DNA of 64,000 nucleotides, taken from the NCBI RefSeq assembly GCF_003268775.1, contig NZ_QLSU01000031.1, positions 1-64,000 of the forward strand. Reading direction: 5' to 3'. A program made the position numbers and the translations under genes. Numbering within the stretch: position 1 is the first letter of the stretch; the number at the start of each line of letters is the position of its first letter. Below the pieces are notes generated by a model. It was given only the letters and a program-made list of their open reading frames with translations, searched no databases and was not told the origin of the DNA. Below, piece by piece: positions 25,750 through 34,206 of the stretch. The DNA is from Paraburkholderia unamae (GTDB lineage: Bacteria; Pseudomonadota; Gammaproteobacteria; Burkholderiales; Burkholderiaceae).

Positions 25750-26043
25750 CGTGTGTCCGATCCCAAGGTTGATGCGAGGTCCGCTTCGAGGTCCGATGCC
25801 AGGCGCGCATTCGATGAAATTTCAAGCGCATGTCGATATTTGTCTCGAAAAACGCACGCCAGTGTTACCCACCGCACCGACAGCGCAGTAATATTCTCCC
25901 TGAAGTTCAAAAGCATCTTGGCAAAAGCCAGGAGACCAGAAAAAACTAAAACGTTCGTTGTGGTTCGGGGTGGCGCTGCGCCTGCTTGATGGGCGACGCG
26001 CGTGGGCCTCGTCGCGCGCGGACGTCGGGGTCACAAAAACAAC
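25750..26043. promoter_or_regulatory. Divergent intergenic region
   Basis: 294 bp between the GMC oxidoreductase (-) and the WecG-like gene (+). The part 25880-25965 is AT-rich and is the probable promoter zone. No repeat or clear hexamer pair could be fixed. Confidence 0.4.
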
Positions 26044-26871
26044 ATGAGCAGTGCGCCTTACTTGCCAGCGGCGCCGCACGCGGCCGCACGGGGTGTTTTC
26101 ACGCCGAGCATTCCCTTGTTCGGACTCGATATCGCAGCAGTGTCGTTCGACACCGCGCTCGACGTGCTTTGCGCAGCCGCCATGCAGCGCGACGGGCGCG
26201 CACGCGTGGCGGTCACGCCGAACGTCGACCACGTCGTGCGCCTCGACTCGCAGCCCGAATTCAAGCGTCTTTACCAAACCGCCGACTTCCTGTTCGCCGA
26301 CGGCATGCCCGTCGTGTGGGCAAGCCACCTGTTCGGCCCGCCGCTGCCCGGCCGCGTGACCGGCTCCGACCTGCTGCCCGCCTTGTGCGAGCGCGCCCGC
26401 GCGGGCGGCTGGAAGGTCGTGGTGGTGGGCGGGCGTCCGGGCCACGAGGCCGCGCTCGTGAACGGCTTCGCGCAACACTATCCGGGCCTCGACATCACGG
26501 TGATCGCGCCTTCCATGACGTTCGATCCGACCGGCCCCGAGGGCGCGGCGGTCGCCGAGCGCGTGAGCGCGGCGGCGCCCGATATCGTGTTCGTGTGCGT
26601 CGGCATGCCCAAGCAGGAACGCTGGGCGCTGCATCACGCCGACAAGCTGCCGGGCGGCCTGATGCTGTGCGCGGGCGCGGCGGTGGAGTTCGCCGTGGGC
26701 CTGCGCGAGCGCGCCCCCGCGTGGATGCAGCGCTGCGGCCTCGAATGGTGCTGGCGCGTGATGCAGGACCCCGCGCGCCTGTGGCGCCGCTACCTCGTGG
26801 ACGACCGCCGCTTCTTCGGCATCCTGTGGCGGCACTGGCGCGTGGCGCGCACGCAGCGGCGCGCCGCCTGA
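26044..26871 (+). CDS. WecG/TagA/CpsF-type glycosyltransferase (GumM-like)
   Basis: 275 residues with the GT26 layout: VAVTPNVDHVVRLDS, FLFADGMPVVWASHLFG, VVVVGGRPGHEAALVNGF, and DIVFVCVGMPKQERW followed by GLMLCAGAAVEFAVG. GT26 enzymes add the second sugar to an undecaprenyl-diphosphate sugar. Examples are WecG (ManNAcA), TagA (ManNAc) and GumM (beta-1,4-glucose on Glc-PP-Und). I chose ATG 26044 because it fits family length; the ribosome site is weak. The initiating transferase is encoded convergently 76 bp away. If that adds glucose, a GumM-like step would give a cellobiosyl lipid, matching the GH44 hydrolase in the same cluster (inference). Confidence 0.86.
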   Translation: MSSAPYLPAAPHAAARGVFTPSIPLFGLDIAAVSFDTALDVLCAAAMQRDGRARVAVTPNVDHVVRLDSQPEFKRLYQTADFLFADGMPVVWASHLFGPPLPGRVTGSDLLPALCERARAGGWKVVVVGGRPGHEAALVNGFAQHYPGLDITVIAPSMTFDPTGPEGAAVAERVSAAAPDIVFVCVGMPKQERWALHHADKLPGGLMLCAGAAVEFAVGLRERAPAWMQRCGLEWCWRVMQDPARLWRRYLVDDRRFFGILWRHWRVARTQRRAA

Positions 26872-26947
26872 AGCGGCAACGGCGGGGGCAACGGCGTCAC
26901 CCGCCGAGCGGCAAACCAACGCGGCCGCGCTCGACCGGGCGCGCGCG

Positions 26948-28396
26948 TCAGACCGCATTGCGACCGGAGATGATCGAAGGGATCGTCTTGAGCAGGATCT
27001 GGAGATCGAGCCAGAGCGACCAGTGCGTGATGTAGTAGCGGTCGAACTCCACGCGGCGCTGCATCTTGTCGGGCGTGTCGGTCAGGCCGCGCAGGCCGTT
27101 GATCTGCGCCCATCCCGTGATGCCGGGCTTCACGCTATGGCGCAGCATGTAGCCGGGAATGAGCCGGCGATACAGCTCGTTGTGCTCGGCCGCATGCGGG
27201 CGCGGGCCGACGAGGCTCATCGAGCCGCCCAGCACGTTGAAAAGCTGCGGCAATTCGTCGAGCGAAGTACGGCGCAGATGACGCCCCACCGCCGTGATGC
27301 GGTCGTCGCCGCTGCGCGCCTGGCGCAAGCCGCCCTCGCCCTCCCTGCCTGCCTCACCTGGCGCGCCCGCATCGCGCGCGGCGACGCGCATCGAGCGGAA
27401 CTTGTGCACGACGATCGGCAAGCCGTGCTCGCCGTTGCGGCGCTGGCGGAACATCACCGGGCCGGGCGAGTCGAGGCGGATCGCCAATGCGATGACGAGC
27501 ATGACCGGCCACAGCAGCGCGAGCAGCACACACGCGCCGACGATGTCCACCGCGCGCTTGAGCATGCGCGAGAGCCCGAGGATCGGCACGTCATGCAGCG
27601 CGAGCAGCGGCACGCCGGCCAGGTCCGAGCTGGTGGTCGCGAGGTCGTCGAGGAAATGCACCTCGGGCACGAGATAGATCGCCGCCGTCGAATCGCACAG
27701 GCGGCTCACGACGTCGGCCGTGACCGCGGCCGTGATCTCGCTGCGCTCGGGCTGGCTCATCGCGAGGAACGCGATCTCGAACGCGTTGGCGTGAATGCGC
27801 CCGGCCGCATCTTCGTAGCGGCCCAGATACAGCGGCAGGGTTTCGCCGGCGCCCGGCGCGACGGGCGCGTCGTTGTAATAGCCGACCACCTGAATGCCGA
27901 GGATGGGCGAGCGCCGCAGGCGCAGGTTGAGCTTGCGCGCCTCGCTGCCCATGCCGAAGAACACCGCGTGACGCTGGTTGCCGGGCGCGTTGTTGATGCT
28001 GTGCGCCACGCCGCGCAGCACGGCAAGCCCCACGAGTTGCAGCGGCAGCGCGAACGCGGCCCACTGTGCGACCAGCACACGCGGGTCGCCGCTGCCGCCG
28101 TCGCCGTGCGTGATGAACAGCAGCGCCATCAGCACGACCGGCAGCCGGCACCAGCGCCAGGCGCCACGGCCGAGCATCCACCAGAGATTGCGCGCGCTCG
28201 ACAGCAGATGAAAACGCGCGAACACCACGAACGCCGTCACGGCGAACGCGCCGGTCAGGGCGCGCGTATAAGGCGTGTCGCCAACTTGTCCGTGCAGCGG
28301 CAGCAGCGCGACGAAGGCGCCCGTATTGAGCGCCGCGCTGATGCCGCCGACCAGCGCCATGAAGAGGCGGTGATGGTGGGTCGACTGAGTGGACAT
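26948..28396 (-). CDS. Initiating sugar-1-phosphate transferase (WcaJ/GumD-like)
   Basis: 482 residues. About four N-terminal helices (LFMALVGGISAALNTGAFVALLPL and three more) lead to a CoA_binding_3-like domain (ILGIQVVGYYNDAP, FEIAFLAMSQ). A further helix and the Bac_transf catalytic domain follow: LKRAVDIVGACVLLALLWPVM, RLDSPGPVMFRQRRNGEHG, HKFRSM, RRTSLDELPQLFNVLGGSMSLVGPRP and VKPGITGWAQINGLRG. It transfers a hexose-1-phosphate, usually glucose, from UDP-sugar to undecaprenyl phosphate. A Gly/Glu-rich insert (about 25 residues, AGAPGEAGREGEGG) interrupts the catalytic domain after HKFRSM. ATG 28396 was preferred; the frame runs back to 28558 without recognisable protein. Confidence 0.9.
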   Translation of the reverse strand: MSTQSTHHHRLFMALVGGISAALNTGAFVALLPLHGQVGDTPYTRALTGAFAVTAFVVFARFHLLSSARNLWWMLGRGAWRWCRLPVVLMALLFITHGDGGSGDPRVLVAQWAAFALPLQLVGLAVLRGVAHSINNAPGNQRHAVFFGMGSEARKLNLRLRRSPILGIQVVGYYNDAPVAPGAGETLPLYLGRYEDAAGRIHANAFEIAFLAMSQPERSEITAAVTADVVSRLCDSTAAIYLVPEVHFLDDLATTSSDLAGVPLLALHDVPILGLSRMLKRAVDIVGACVLLALLWPVMLVIALAIRLDSPGPVMFRQRRNGEHGLPIVVHKFRSMRVAARDAGAPGEAGREGEGGLRQARSGDDRITAVGRHLRRTSLDELPQLFNVLGGSMSLVGPRPHAAEHNELYRRLIPGYMLRHSVKPGITGWAQINGLRGLTDTPDKMQRRVEFDRYYITHWSLWLDLQILLKTIPSIISGRNAV

Positions 28397-29012
28397 GGCG
28401 AGTTCGGCTGGATCGTGCGGCTGCGTAACTGAACAGCGGGCCTCAATAGTGTTGATATGGCCCGGCGCTTGCATGGCGGGCGTCGCGTTGGCGTATGAGG
28501 GAAACCGTCTGTGCACGGCGCGTGCGGACACAAGCGGCGGCGCTCGATGCGCAGGCAACGCTTGCGGTAGAAGGCACCTTGCGAACGTACGCGCTTTTTT
28601 CAGTCGACTTCATGCGACGCGCTCGCTTCACGGTGCTTGCGTACCAACGGCCGCTCCCCAGTCGGCCTGATGGCGCGGCACGCTTTCCGGCGGCGCGAGT
28701 GGTCTAGGCTCGCACCGATTATCCGAAAATGGCGGCTCGCCATCCGATATTTCGCGCGTATCTTACCAGTCCATTATGACTTTGCGTATGCAGTAAAGAA
28801 GATGCAATGACTTCCGGCGATATTGTGGTTAATTTCCCGATTCGCCGGATTTAACGCCCGGCGTATTAGTGGCGCATGGTCGTGCTTTATAAAAAACAAT
28901 ACCGGTTTATTTCGACCATGAATCTGTCGATTTACGCCCGCGCAAACGTTTTAATCGGTGGATTGAATCGGGCGGACGTCATTGACGAGCGCGTCATTGG
29001 CGCTGTCGGGTG
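28397..29012. promoter_or_regulatory. Upstream region of the initiating transferase gene
   Basis: 616 bp without a convincing gene. The part 28690-28960 is much less GC-rich than its surroundings. It contains a perfect inverted repeat, ATGGCG-GCT-CGCCAT (28729-28743), about 330 bp before the transferase start, a candidate operator. The right end is the 3' side of the FMN oxidase gene. Confidence 0.4.
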
Positions 29013-30116
29013 TCAAGTCTCACGCCTCATCTCACGCACGACCGCGCGCGGCACCGCATCGAGGCGCGGCACGCCGGTAAGCGCCATCGCCACTTCGAGT
29101 TCGGTTTGCAGCAGCGTCAGCAAGTGCGCCACGCCCGCCACGCCGCCCACGGCGAGCGCATGCAGCACCGGCTGGCCGATCAGCACGGCCTGCGCGCCAA
29201 GCGCCAGCGCTTTCAGCACGTCGGTGCCGCGCCGCACGCCGCCGTCGAGCAACACCGGCACGCGTGCGTTCACGGCCGCCGCAATGCCGGGCAGCACGTC
29301 GAGCGTGGCCGGCACGGTGTCGAGCGTGCGGCCGCCATGATTCGACACGACAATGCCGGCCGCGCCCGCATCGAGCGCGCCCGGCACGTCCGCCGCGTTG
29401 AGGATGCCCTTGAGCAGCACCGGCAGCGCCGTTGCGCGACAGAGCCACTCGATGTCGGCCCAGGTGGGCGCGCCCGCAAGCAAGCCCTTGAACACGGGGC
29501 TGCCGCCGCGCGCATCGAGCGCCTCGGCGCGAGCGAAGCCGCGCAGATTGACCGACTCCACGCCCTCGGGCAACCGAAAGCCCGCGCGCTGCTCGACGTT
29601 GCGTATGCCGCTCACGGCCGCGTCCACCGTCACCACGAGCGCGCGATAGCCCGCGGCCTCCGCACGGCGTACGAGTGTGAGCGTGTCTTCGCGGCGCGGC
29701 TGCATATAGAGCTGAAACCATAGCGGCGCGTCCGCTGCCTGCGCCACCGCTTCGAGCGCCACGCTCGCCTGCGCGCTCACGGTCGTCCACGTGCGCGTGA
29801 GCGACGCCGCGCGTGCGGTGGCGAGTTCGCCCTCCTCGCAAACGAGCCGGTGCCAGGCGGTCGGCGCGATCAGCACCGGGTAGTCGAGCGTTTCGCCCAG
29901 CAACGTGGTGCGCGCCGTGGCCGACGACATATCGACCAGCGCGCGCGGCATGAGCTGCACGCGATCGAACGCGGTGCGATTCTCGCGCTGCGTGATGCCG
30001 TCGGCGGCCGCGCCCGCGATATAGGCGCGAATGGCGGGATCGACGCGCGTGTGGAAATGGCGTTCGTAGTCGAACAGCGAAACCGTATCGGCGGGAATGT
30101 GCATCGTGCGGCTCAC
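29013..30116 (-). CDS. FMN-dependent alpha-hydroxy-acid oxidase/dehydrogenase
   Basis: 367 residues with the FMN_dh barrel: FDYERHFHTRVDPAIRAYIAGAAADG, PVLIAPTAWHRLVCEEGE, FQLYMQPRREDT, the VTVDA segment, LLKGILNAADVPGALDAGAAGIVVSNHGGRTLDTVPA (active-site His and Arg), and PVLLDGGVRRGTDVLKALALGAQAV. Members oxidise lactate, glycolate or mandelate. The ATG overlaps the preceding piuC-like stop by 4 bp, so the two are coupled. An FMN oxidase as a third gene behind a siderophore receptor and PiuC is an arrangement I do not recognise as standard. Confidence 0.88.
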   Translation of the reverse strand: MSRTMHIPADTVSLFDYERHFHTRVDPAIRAYIAGAAADGITQRENRTAFDRVQLMPRALVDMSSATARTTLLGETLDYPVLIAPTAWHRLVCEEGELATARAASLTRTWTTVSAQASVALEAVAQAADAPLWFQLYMQPRREDTLTLVRRAEAAGYRALVVTVDAAVSGIRNVEQRAGFRLPEGVESVNLRGFARAEALDARGGSPVFKGLLAGAPTWADIEWLCRATALPVLLKGILNAADVPGALDAGAAGIVVSNHGGRTLDTVPATLDVLPGIAAAVNARVPVLLDGGVRRGTDVLKALALGAQAVLIGQPVLHALAVGGVAGVAHLLTLLQTELEVAMALTGVPRLDAVPRAVVREMRRET

Positions 30117-30823
30117 AGCTCCGACCAGCGGCGCAACAGATTGTGATAGTGATTCACGAGCCGGAGCACGGCCGGGTGCTCGTCTGCGGACTCGTTGCCG
30201 CGCGTGAGCCCCAGGTCCGAGCGCAGGGCGATGATGGCGCAGTCGAGTTCGTAAAGCATGGCGCGGCTCGTTTCGTCCTTGACGAGCGATTGCGCCCAGA
30301 AAAACGAGGCCCAGCGGCTGCCGCGCGTGACCGGCGTCACACGGTGCAGCGTGGAAGCGTGATAGACGATCATGTGACCCGCCGGCAGCTTGATGGCGCG
30401 CGACCCTTGCGCGTCGTCGATCACGAGTTCGCCGCCCTCATATTCATCGGGGTCCGAAAGAAAGATCGTGCTGGACACGTCCGCGCGCATGCGCATGCCG
30501 CCCGTGCCGGGCACGGTCTGGATCGCGTTGTCCACGTGCGTGCCGAACGTCATGCCCACGTCGTAGCGATTGAAGCGCGGCGGCAGCACGCGAAACGGCA
30601 GCGCCGCGGAATGATAGGTCGCGTTGCGGCCCAGCGCATTCAGGATCAGTTCGCCCAGTTCGCGCGCTTCGGCGCTTTCCGCCGGAATTTGCAGATTGCT
30701 CTTGGACTTCGCCGCGAGATCGCCGGCAGTGAGACGGCCGTCCACCCACTGCGAAGCTTCGAGCACCTGGCGGCAATGCTTCACATCGGCAGGCGTGAGC
30801 ACGTCGGGAATCTGAATGAACAT
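30113..30823 (-). CDS. piuC: PKHD-type Fe(II)/2-oxoglutarate dioxygenase (PiuC/YbiX-like)
   Basis: 236 residues. It starts MFIQIPDVLTPADVKHCRQVLE, a PiuC hallmark, followed by ASQWVDGRLTAG. The dioxygenase core carries the iron ligands in TFGTHVDNAI (HxD) and YHASTLHRVTPVTRG (distal His and the 2-oxoglutarate Arg). PiuC/YbiX genes accompany catecholate siderophore receptors (Fiu/PiuA), exactly as here. The biochemical role in iron uptake is not settled. ATG 30823 was chosen by family N-terminus; a GTG at 30862 is in frame. It lies 120 bp after the receptor gene, separated by a strong hairpin, and overlaps the FMN oxidase by 4 bp. Confidence 0.9.
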   Translation of the reverse strand: MFIQIPDVLTPADVKHCRQVLEASQWVDGRLTAGDLAAKSKSNLQIPAESAEARELGELILNALGRNATYHSAALPFRVLPPRFNRYDVGMTFGTHVDNAIQTVPGTGGMRMRADVSSTIFLSDPDEYEGGELVIDDAQGSRAIKLPAGHMIVYHASTLHRVTPVTRGSRWASFFWAQSLVKDETSRAMLYELDCAIIALRSDLGLTRGNESADEHPAVLRLVNHYHNLLRRWSEL

Positions 30824-30854
30824 GATGAAGGCGGGTTTCGTAAACAGACGAACA

Positions 30855-30889
30855 GCGTACACGATCCGGAAAACCGGAATCGTGTACGC
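30855..30889 (-). other. Intercistronic hairpin
   Basis: Fifteen paired bases (GCGTACACGAT+CCGG at 30855-30869 with CCGG+ATCGTGTACGC at 30874-30889, one bulged A, AAAA loop) in the gap between the receptor and piuC-like genes. No T-run follows, so it may lower downstream expression or protect the receptor mRNA end rather than terminate fully. Confidence 0.55.
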
Positions 30890-30943
30890 CGCCGCTCGGC
30901 GCTATCGCGGGTTATCGGCTTCCATCCGTTGCCAGCGCAACGA

Positions 30944-33301
30944 TCAGAACGTCACGCCCGCGTTCAGGAGGAACGTGCGGCGCGAAGCCGGCACCGCGCG
31001 CGCCGAGCTGAACGCCGACTGGTAGTTCAGGTGGTCGGTGAGGTTGTACAGATTGAGCGAAATGCGGTACGGCCCCTGCTCGTAGCCGACCATGCCGTCG
31101 AGCGAGAAGTTGTTGGGCATGCGCGCCGTATTCGCCGAATCGGCCCAGTAGCCCGAGGCGTACTGCATGCCGCCGCCCACGGTGAGCTTGCCCGGCAGCG
31201 GCAGCAGCGAATGCGGCACGATATAGCTCGTCCACAGCGTGACGTTGTTGTTCGACACGCCCGGCGCCGTCTTGCCGATCGACGTCGCCGCGCTCGCCTC
31301 GGTGACGATGCCGTTCAGGTACGCATACGCAATGTTGGCCGACCAGTTGTTCGTGATCCAGCCCGTGAGCCCCAGCTCCACGCCGCGAATGCGATAGCCT
31401 TCGCCGTTGTCCGAGAAGCCCGGCGAGAGTTCGCCCGTGTCCGGGTCGATCGTGTATGCATGCGACTTGCGCGTCTGGAACAGCGCGGCCGTCACGCCCA
31501 GTCGCTTGTTGAGGAAGTCGAGCTTCGTGCCCACTTCAACGGTGTCCGCGCGCTCCGGCTCATTGCCCACGCCGTCTTGCGGCACTTCCGACTGCACACC
31601 GCCCACGGCGAGCGCAATGTCGGTGCCCACGGGTCGATACGTGCGCGAGAACGACGTGTAGAACATCGAATTGTTCGTCGGCTCCCACATCGCCGCAATC
31701 GCGGGGCTGAGCTTGCTCGACGAAGCCGTGCCGCCCGCAACGGAGGTCGCGTTGGTCCAGTATTTGCTGCGGAAATAGTCCCAGCGCAGATTGCCGAGCA
31801 GCGAGATCTGTTGCGTGAGCCAGATGCGGTCGTTCGCGAACAGGCCGATATCCGACGACTCCGCGTCGCGCGTGGTCGCGCCGTAACCGAGCGACCAGCC
31901 CGCGGGCATCTGATACTGCGGATTGACCACGGTCTGGTTGTTCACGCGGCCCGTCCAGGTGCCCTGGTCGCGATGGTCGCGCTGATAGTTCATGTCGAGA
32001 CCGACCACGGCGCGGTTGCGGAACGGCCCGAGATCGAATTCGCCCTTCGCGGTGGTCACGTTCTGCACGCCGATGCCGCGCTGAAGATACGCGGCGCCGC
32101 CGCCCGCGCCATACGACAGCGCGACGTTCTGGGCCGCCAGCAGCTTCTTCAGATCGGTGTTGCTGATCGCGGCGGGATTCGTCGAGGAGAAGTCGCGCTC
32201 GTAAAACGTGAAGCGCGTGTCGTTGTCGATCTGGATGCCGTTATTGAGCTTCTTCGTGAACAGCGACGAGACAATGTGCGTGTCGCTCTTGTCGTGGTCC
32301 GTGCTGCGCACATAGGACGTGGACGAATCGAGACCCGGCACGCCGTATTCGAGCAACGGACGATAGATGCCGTCGGAGCCTTGCGCCGTCGGCTGGCCGT
32401 AGTCGGGCACGCCGTCGCGATGCAGGTAGGAGTAGCCGAGATGCCACTCGGTGTTCGTGCCGATGCCCGTGCCGAAGTCCACGGCCACGCCCGCGCGGTT
32501 GTCCTTCACGTTGTCGCGGTCGGGCGTGTTGCCGTTCTGGTACATGCCGTTCACGCGCAGCGCGGTGGTGTCGCCCAGCTTGATGTTGCTGTCCACGGTC
32601 GTGCGATAGGTCGAGCCTGAGCCGCCGCTCTGATCGATGCTCGTCGACGTTTCCAGATTCGCCATCTTCGAGGTCTGGTTGATGAGACCGCCGATGCTGC
32701 CCACGCCGAAGCTGTCGCCCGACGCGCCCTTGATGACCTGCACGCTGTCCACGTCGAAGCTGTCACGCTTGTATGCGCCGAAGTCGCGCAGGCCGTCGAT
32801 ATAGATATCGCCCTTGGCCGAGAGCCCGCGAATCTTGAACTGGTCGCCGCTCTGGCCGCCGTTGCCCTCGCCCGTGGAGATCGTGATGCCCGGCACGTTC
32901 TTGAGGATCTGTTCAAGCGAGGTGGCTTTCTGCTGCTCGATCAGCTCGTGCGGGATCACATTCACGGTCTGCGGCATGTCCCTCACCGAGTCCGGCAACC
33001 GGGCGATGCCGGTCGTGGCCTCGTTGGTGTTGCCCGGCAGCGCCGCCGTGACGGAGATCTTCGGCAGCGCGCCGCCTTCGGCGGCCGCGAGTTGCGTGTC
33101 GCCGCCCGCTTGCGCGAGCGCCTGGGTGGCTTGCGACCCGGCCTGCGTGCCAGCCTGCTGGTCTTTGCGCGCCTCGGCCGTGGCAGCCGGGTCTTGCGCG
33201 AACACCATCAAGGGCACGGACGTGAGCGTCATCGCAACGCTCGCGGTGGCGGCGCCGGAAACGAGACGGCGAATCGCAACCGATGTGACTTTCTGCTTCA
33301 T
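30944..33301 (-). CDS. TonB-dependent catecholate-type siderophore receptor
   Basis: 785 residues. A signal peptide (IRRLVSGAATASVAMTLTSVPLMVFAQ) leads to a Gln/Ala-rich linker, then the plug (RLPDSVRDMPQTVNVIPHELIEQQKATSLEQILKNVPGITIS, QFKIRGLSAKGDIYIDGLRD, VIKGASGDSFGVGSIGGLINQTSK). A 22-strand-type barrel follows and ends in aromatic VPASRRTFLLNAGVTF, the outer-membrane C-terminal signature. The nearest relatives I recognise are Fiu/PiuA-like receptors for catecholates. ATG 33301 has GGAG upstream. It heads the receptor-PiuC-FMN oxidase operon behind a promoter with a Fur-like site, implying expression on iron starvation. Confidence 0.92.
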   Translation of the reverse strand: MKQKVTSVAIRRLVSGAATASVAMTLTSVPLMVFAQDPAATAEARKDQQAGTQAGSQATQALAQAGGDTQLAAAEGGALPKISVTAALPGNTNEATTGIARLPDSVRDMPQTVNVIPHELIEQQKATSLEQILKNVPGITISTGEGNGGQSGDQFKIRGLSAKGDIYIDGLRDFGAYKRDSFDVDSVQVIKGASGDSFGVGSIGGLINQTSKMANLETSTSIDQSGGSGSTYRTTVDSNIKLGDTTALRVNGMYQNGNTPDRDNVKDNRAGVAVDFGTGIGTNTEWHLGYSYLHRDGVPDYGQPTAQGSDGIYRPLLEYGVPGLDSSTSYVRSTDHDKSDTHIVSSLFTKKLNNGIQIDNDTRFTFYERDFSSTNPAAISNTDLKKLLAAQNVALSYGAGGGAAYLQRGIGVQNVTTAKGEFDLGPFRNRAVVGLDMNYQRDHRDQGTWTGRVNNQTVVNPQYQMPAGWSLGYGATTRDAESSDIGLFANDRIWLTQQISLLGNLRWDYFRSKYWTNATSVAGGTASSSKLSPAIAAMWEPTNNSMFYTSFSRTYRPVGTDIALAVGGVQSEVPQDGVGNEPERADTVEVGTKLDFLNKRLGVTAALFQTRKSHAYTIDPDTGELSPGFSDNGEGYRIRGVELGLTGWITNNWSANIAYAYLNGIVTEASAATSIGKTAPGVSNNNVTLWTSYIVPHSLLPLPGKLTVGGGMQYASGYWADSANTARMPNNFSLDGMVGYEQGPYRISLNLYNLTDHLNYQSAFSSARAVPASRRTFLLNAGVTF

Positions 33302-33849
33302 CAAACTGCTCCAGTTCTTCTTGAATGTGTTTCGAAAACTATGTCGTACTGCGAATCATCAAGGAAAGCGCGCAGGCTCTATCCCCGGCCTTCGCTGAGC
33401 GTGAGCGAGGGCCGGCCCGATTGACTGGCGTTTGAATGTTCGGCGCGCTTTACCGTGCGACGGGCCTGGCGCAGACCAGGCCATGGTCCTGCGCGAGCCG
33501 GCAGGCAGGCAGACGCCTACGAAAAACTCATGCGCCGCAGACACGGCTGCGATGGAATCGGCCGCGCCCGCGTACGGTGGGAATGAGCGACGGTCGCGTG
33601 GGGGAAGGTCTCCCCTGTCCGTAATCAGCCGGACTTGTAATGCCGTCGCAGGGAGAAATATAAGGGTTTGTAACTTTAATGTAAACGATTCTTATTTGAC
33701 TGGAAGGACTTTGAACGTTTACAGAAGATTACGCAGCAGGGGACAGAACAGGGAGAAGTGCGAGAGGTTGCGTGCGCAACGAACAGCGGAAAAGCAAAAA
33801 AAGCGGCGGCCGGCATCATGGCCGGCGCCGCCGCGCGGCATGCACGCCG
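33302..33849. other. Long leader and promoter region of the receptor gene
   Basis: 548 bp. The right part (33650-33735) is AT-rich and holds the promoter. The left part (33302-33640) is GC-rich and would be a leader of roughly 350 nt. It contains short hairpins (for example GCCTGG/CCAGGC, 33464-33481) but no riboswitch consensus and no convincing gene; a 61-codon frame at 33359-33544 lacks protein character. Confidence 0.45.
33657..33699 (-). promoter_or_regulatory. Receptor promoter with overlapping Fur-like box
   Basis: On the minus strand TTTACA (complement of 33680-33685) and TATATT (complement of 33657-33662) are exactly 17 bp apart, each one mismatch from the sigma-70 consensus. The 19-mer at 33681-33699 (minus strand) matches the classic Fur consensus at 11 of 19 positions by hand alignment and overlaps the -35, the position expected for iron repression. 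Confidence 0.6.
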
Positions 33850-34206
33850 TCAATGGCCCGCATAGATCGAGCGATCGCTCACGCTGGCCATCACGGGCGC
33901 GCCCGAGTCCGAGCCTCCCGTCATCGCCACGCCGCCCACCGCCGTGCTCCCCGGCGCCGCGCCGTGCGCCTGCTCCTGCGCCACGATGGCCTCGGCGTGC
34001 TGAATGTCGTCGGGGTAGTTGAGATCCGAAGCCGACGGACGATAGCCCGCCTGCTCCACCCGCACGAGATCGGCGATCACCTGAGCGCGGGTGACGGGTG
34101 TCGCGCTGCTCTGCGCGGTCGGAGCGGTCTGTGCGGTCTGCGCAAAAGCGGCGGCCGGAGCGGCCAGCGCGCAGGCGAGGAGCAGGGTGGAAACGAGTGC
34201 TTTCAT
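33850..34206 (-). CDS. DUF4148 small exported protein
   Basis: 118 residues. A signal peptide (MKALVSTLLLACALAAPAAAFAQ) is followed by TPVTRAQVIADLVRVEQAGYRPSASDLNYPDDIQHAEAIV, the DUF4148 motif common in Burkholderiaceae, and a Gly/Ser-rich tail. It should be periplasmic; no activity is known. GAGAGG stands 8 bp before ATG 34206; the GTG 9 bp earlier is a weaker start. It is divergent from the RND efflux operon. Confidence 0.85.
   Translation of the reverse strand: MKALVSTLLLACALAAPAAAFAQTAQTAPTAQSSATPVTRAQVIADLVRVEQAGYRPSASDLNYPDDIQHAEAIVAQEQAHGAAPGSTAVGGVAMTGGSDSGAPVMASVSDRSIYAGH

Noticed and set aside
24010..25989. 659-codon plus-strand frame over the GMC oxidoreductase gene
   Set aside because: Arg/Ala-rich translation with no motif; the minus strand carries a clear GMC enzyme.
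28397..28558. N-terminal extension of the initiating transferase
   Set aside because: The added 54 residues are Arg/Pro/Ala-rich, not seen in the family, and lack a ribosome site.
33359..33544. 61-codon minus-strand ORF upstream of the TonB receptor
   Set aside because: No ribosome site and no recognisable sequence; better explained as leader RNA.
33400..33660. Possible cobalamin-type riboswitch in the receptor leader
   Set aside because: On either strand the B12-box and core consensus are missing; the receptor is of siderophore type and has a Fur-like site.
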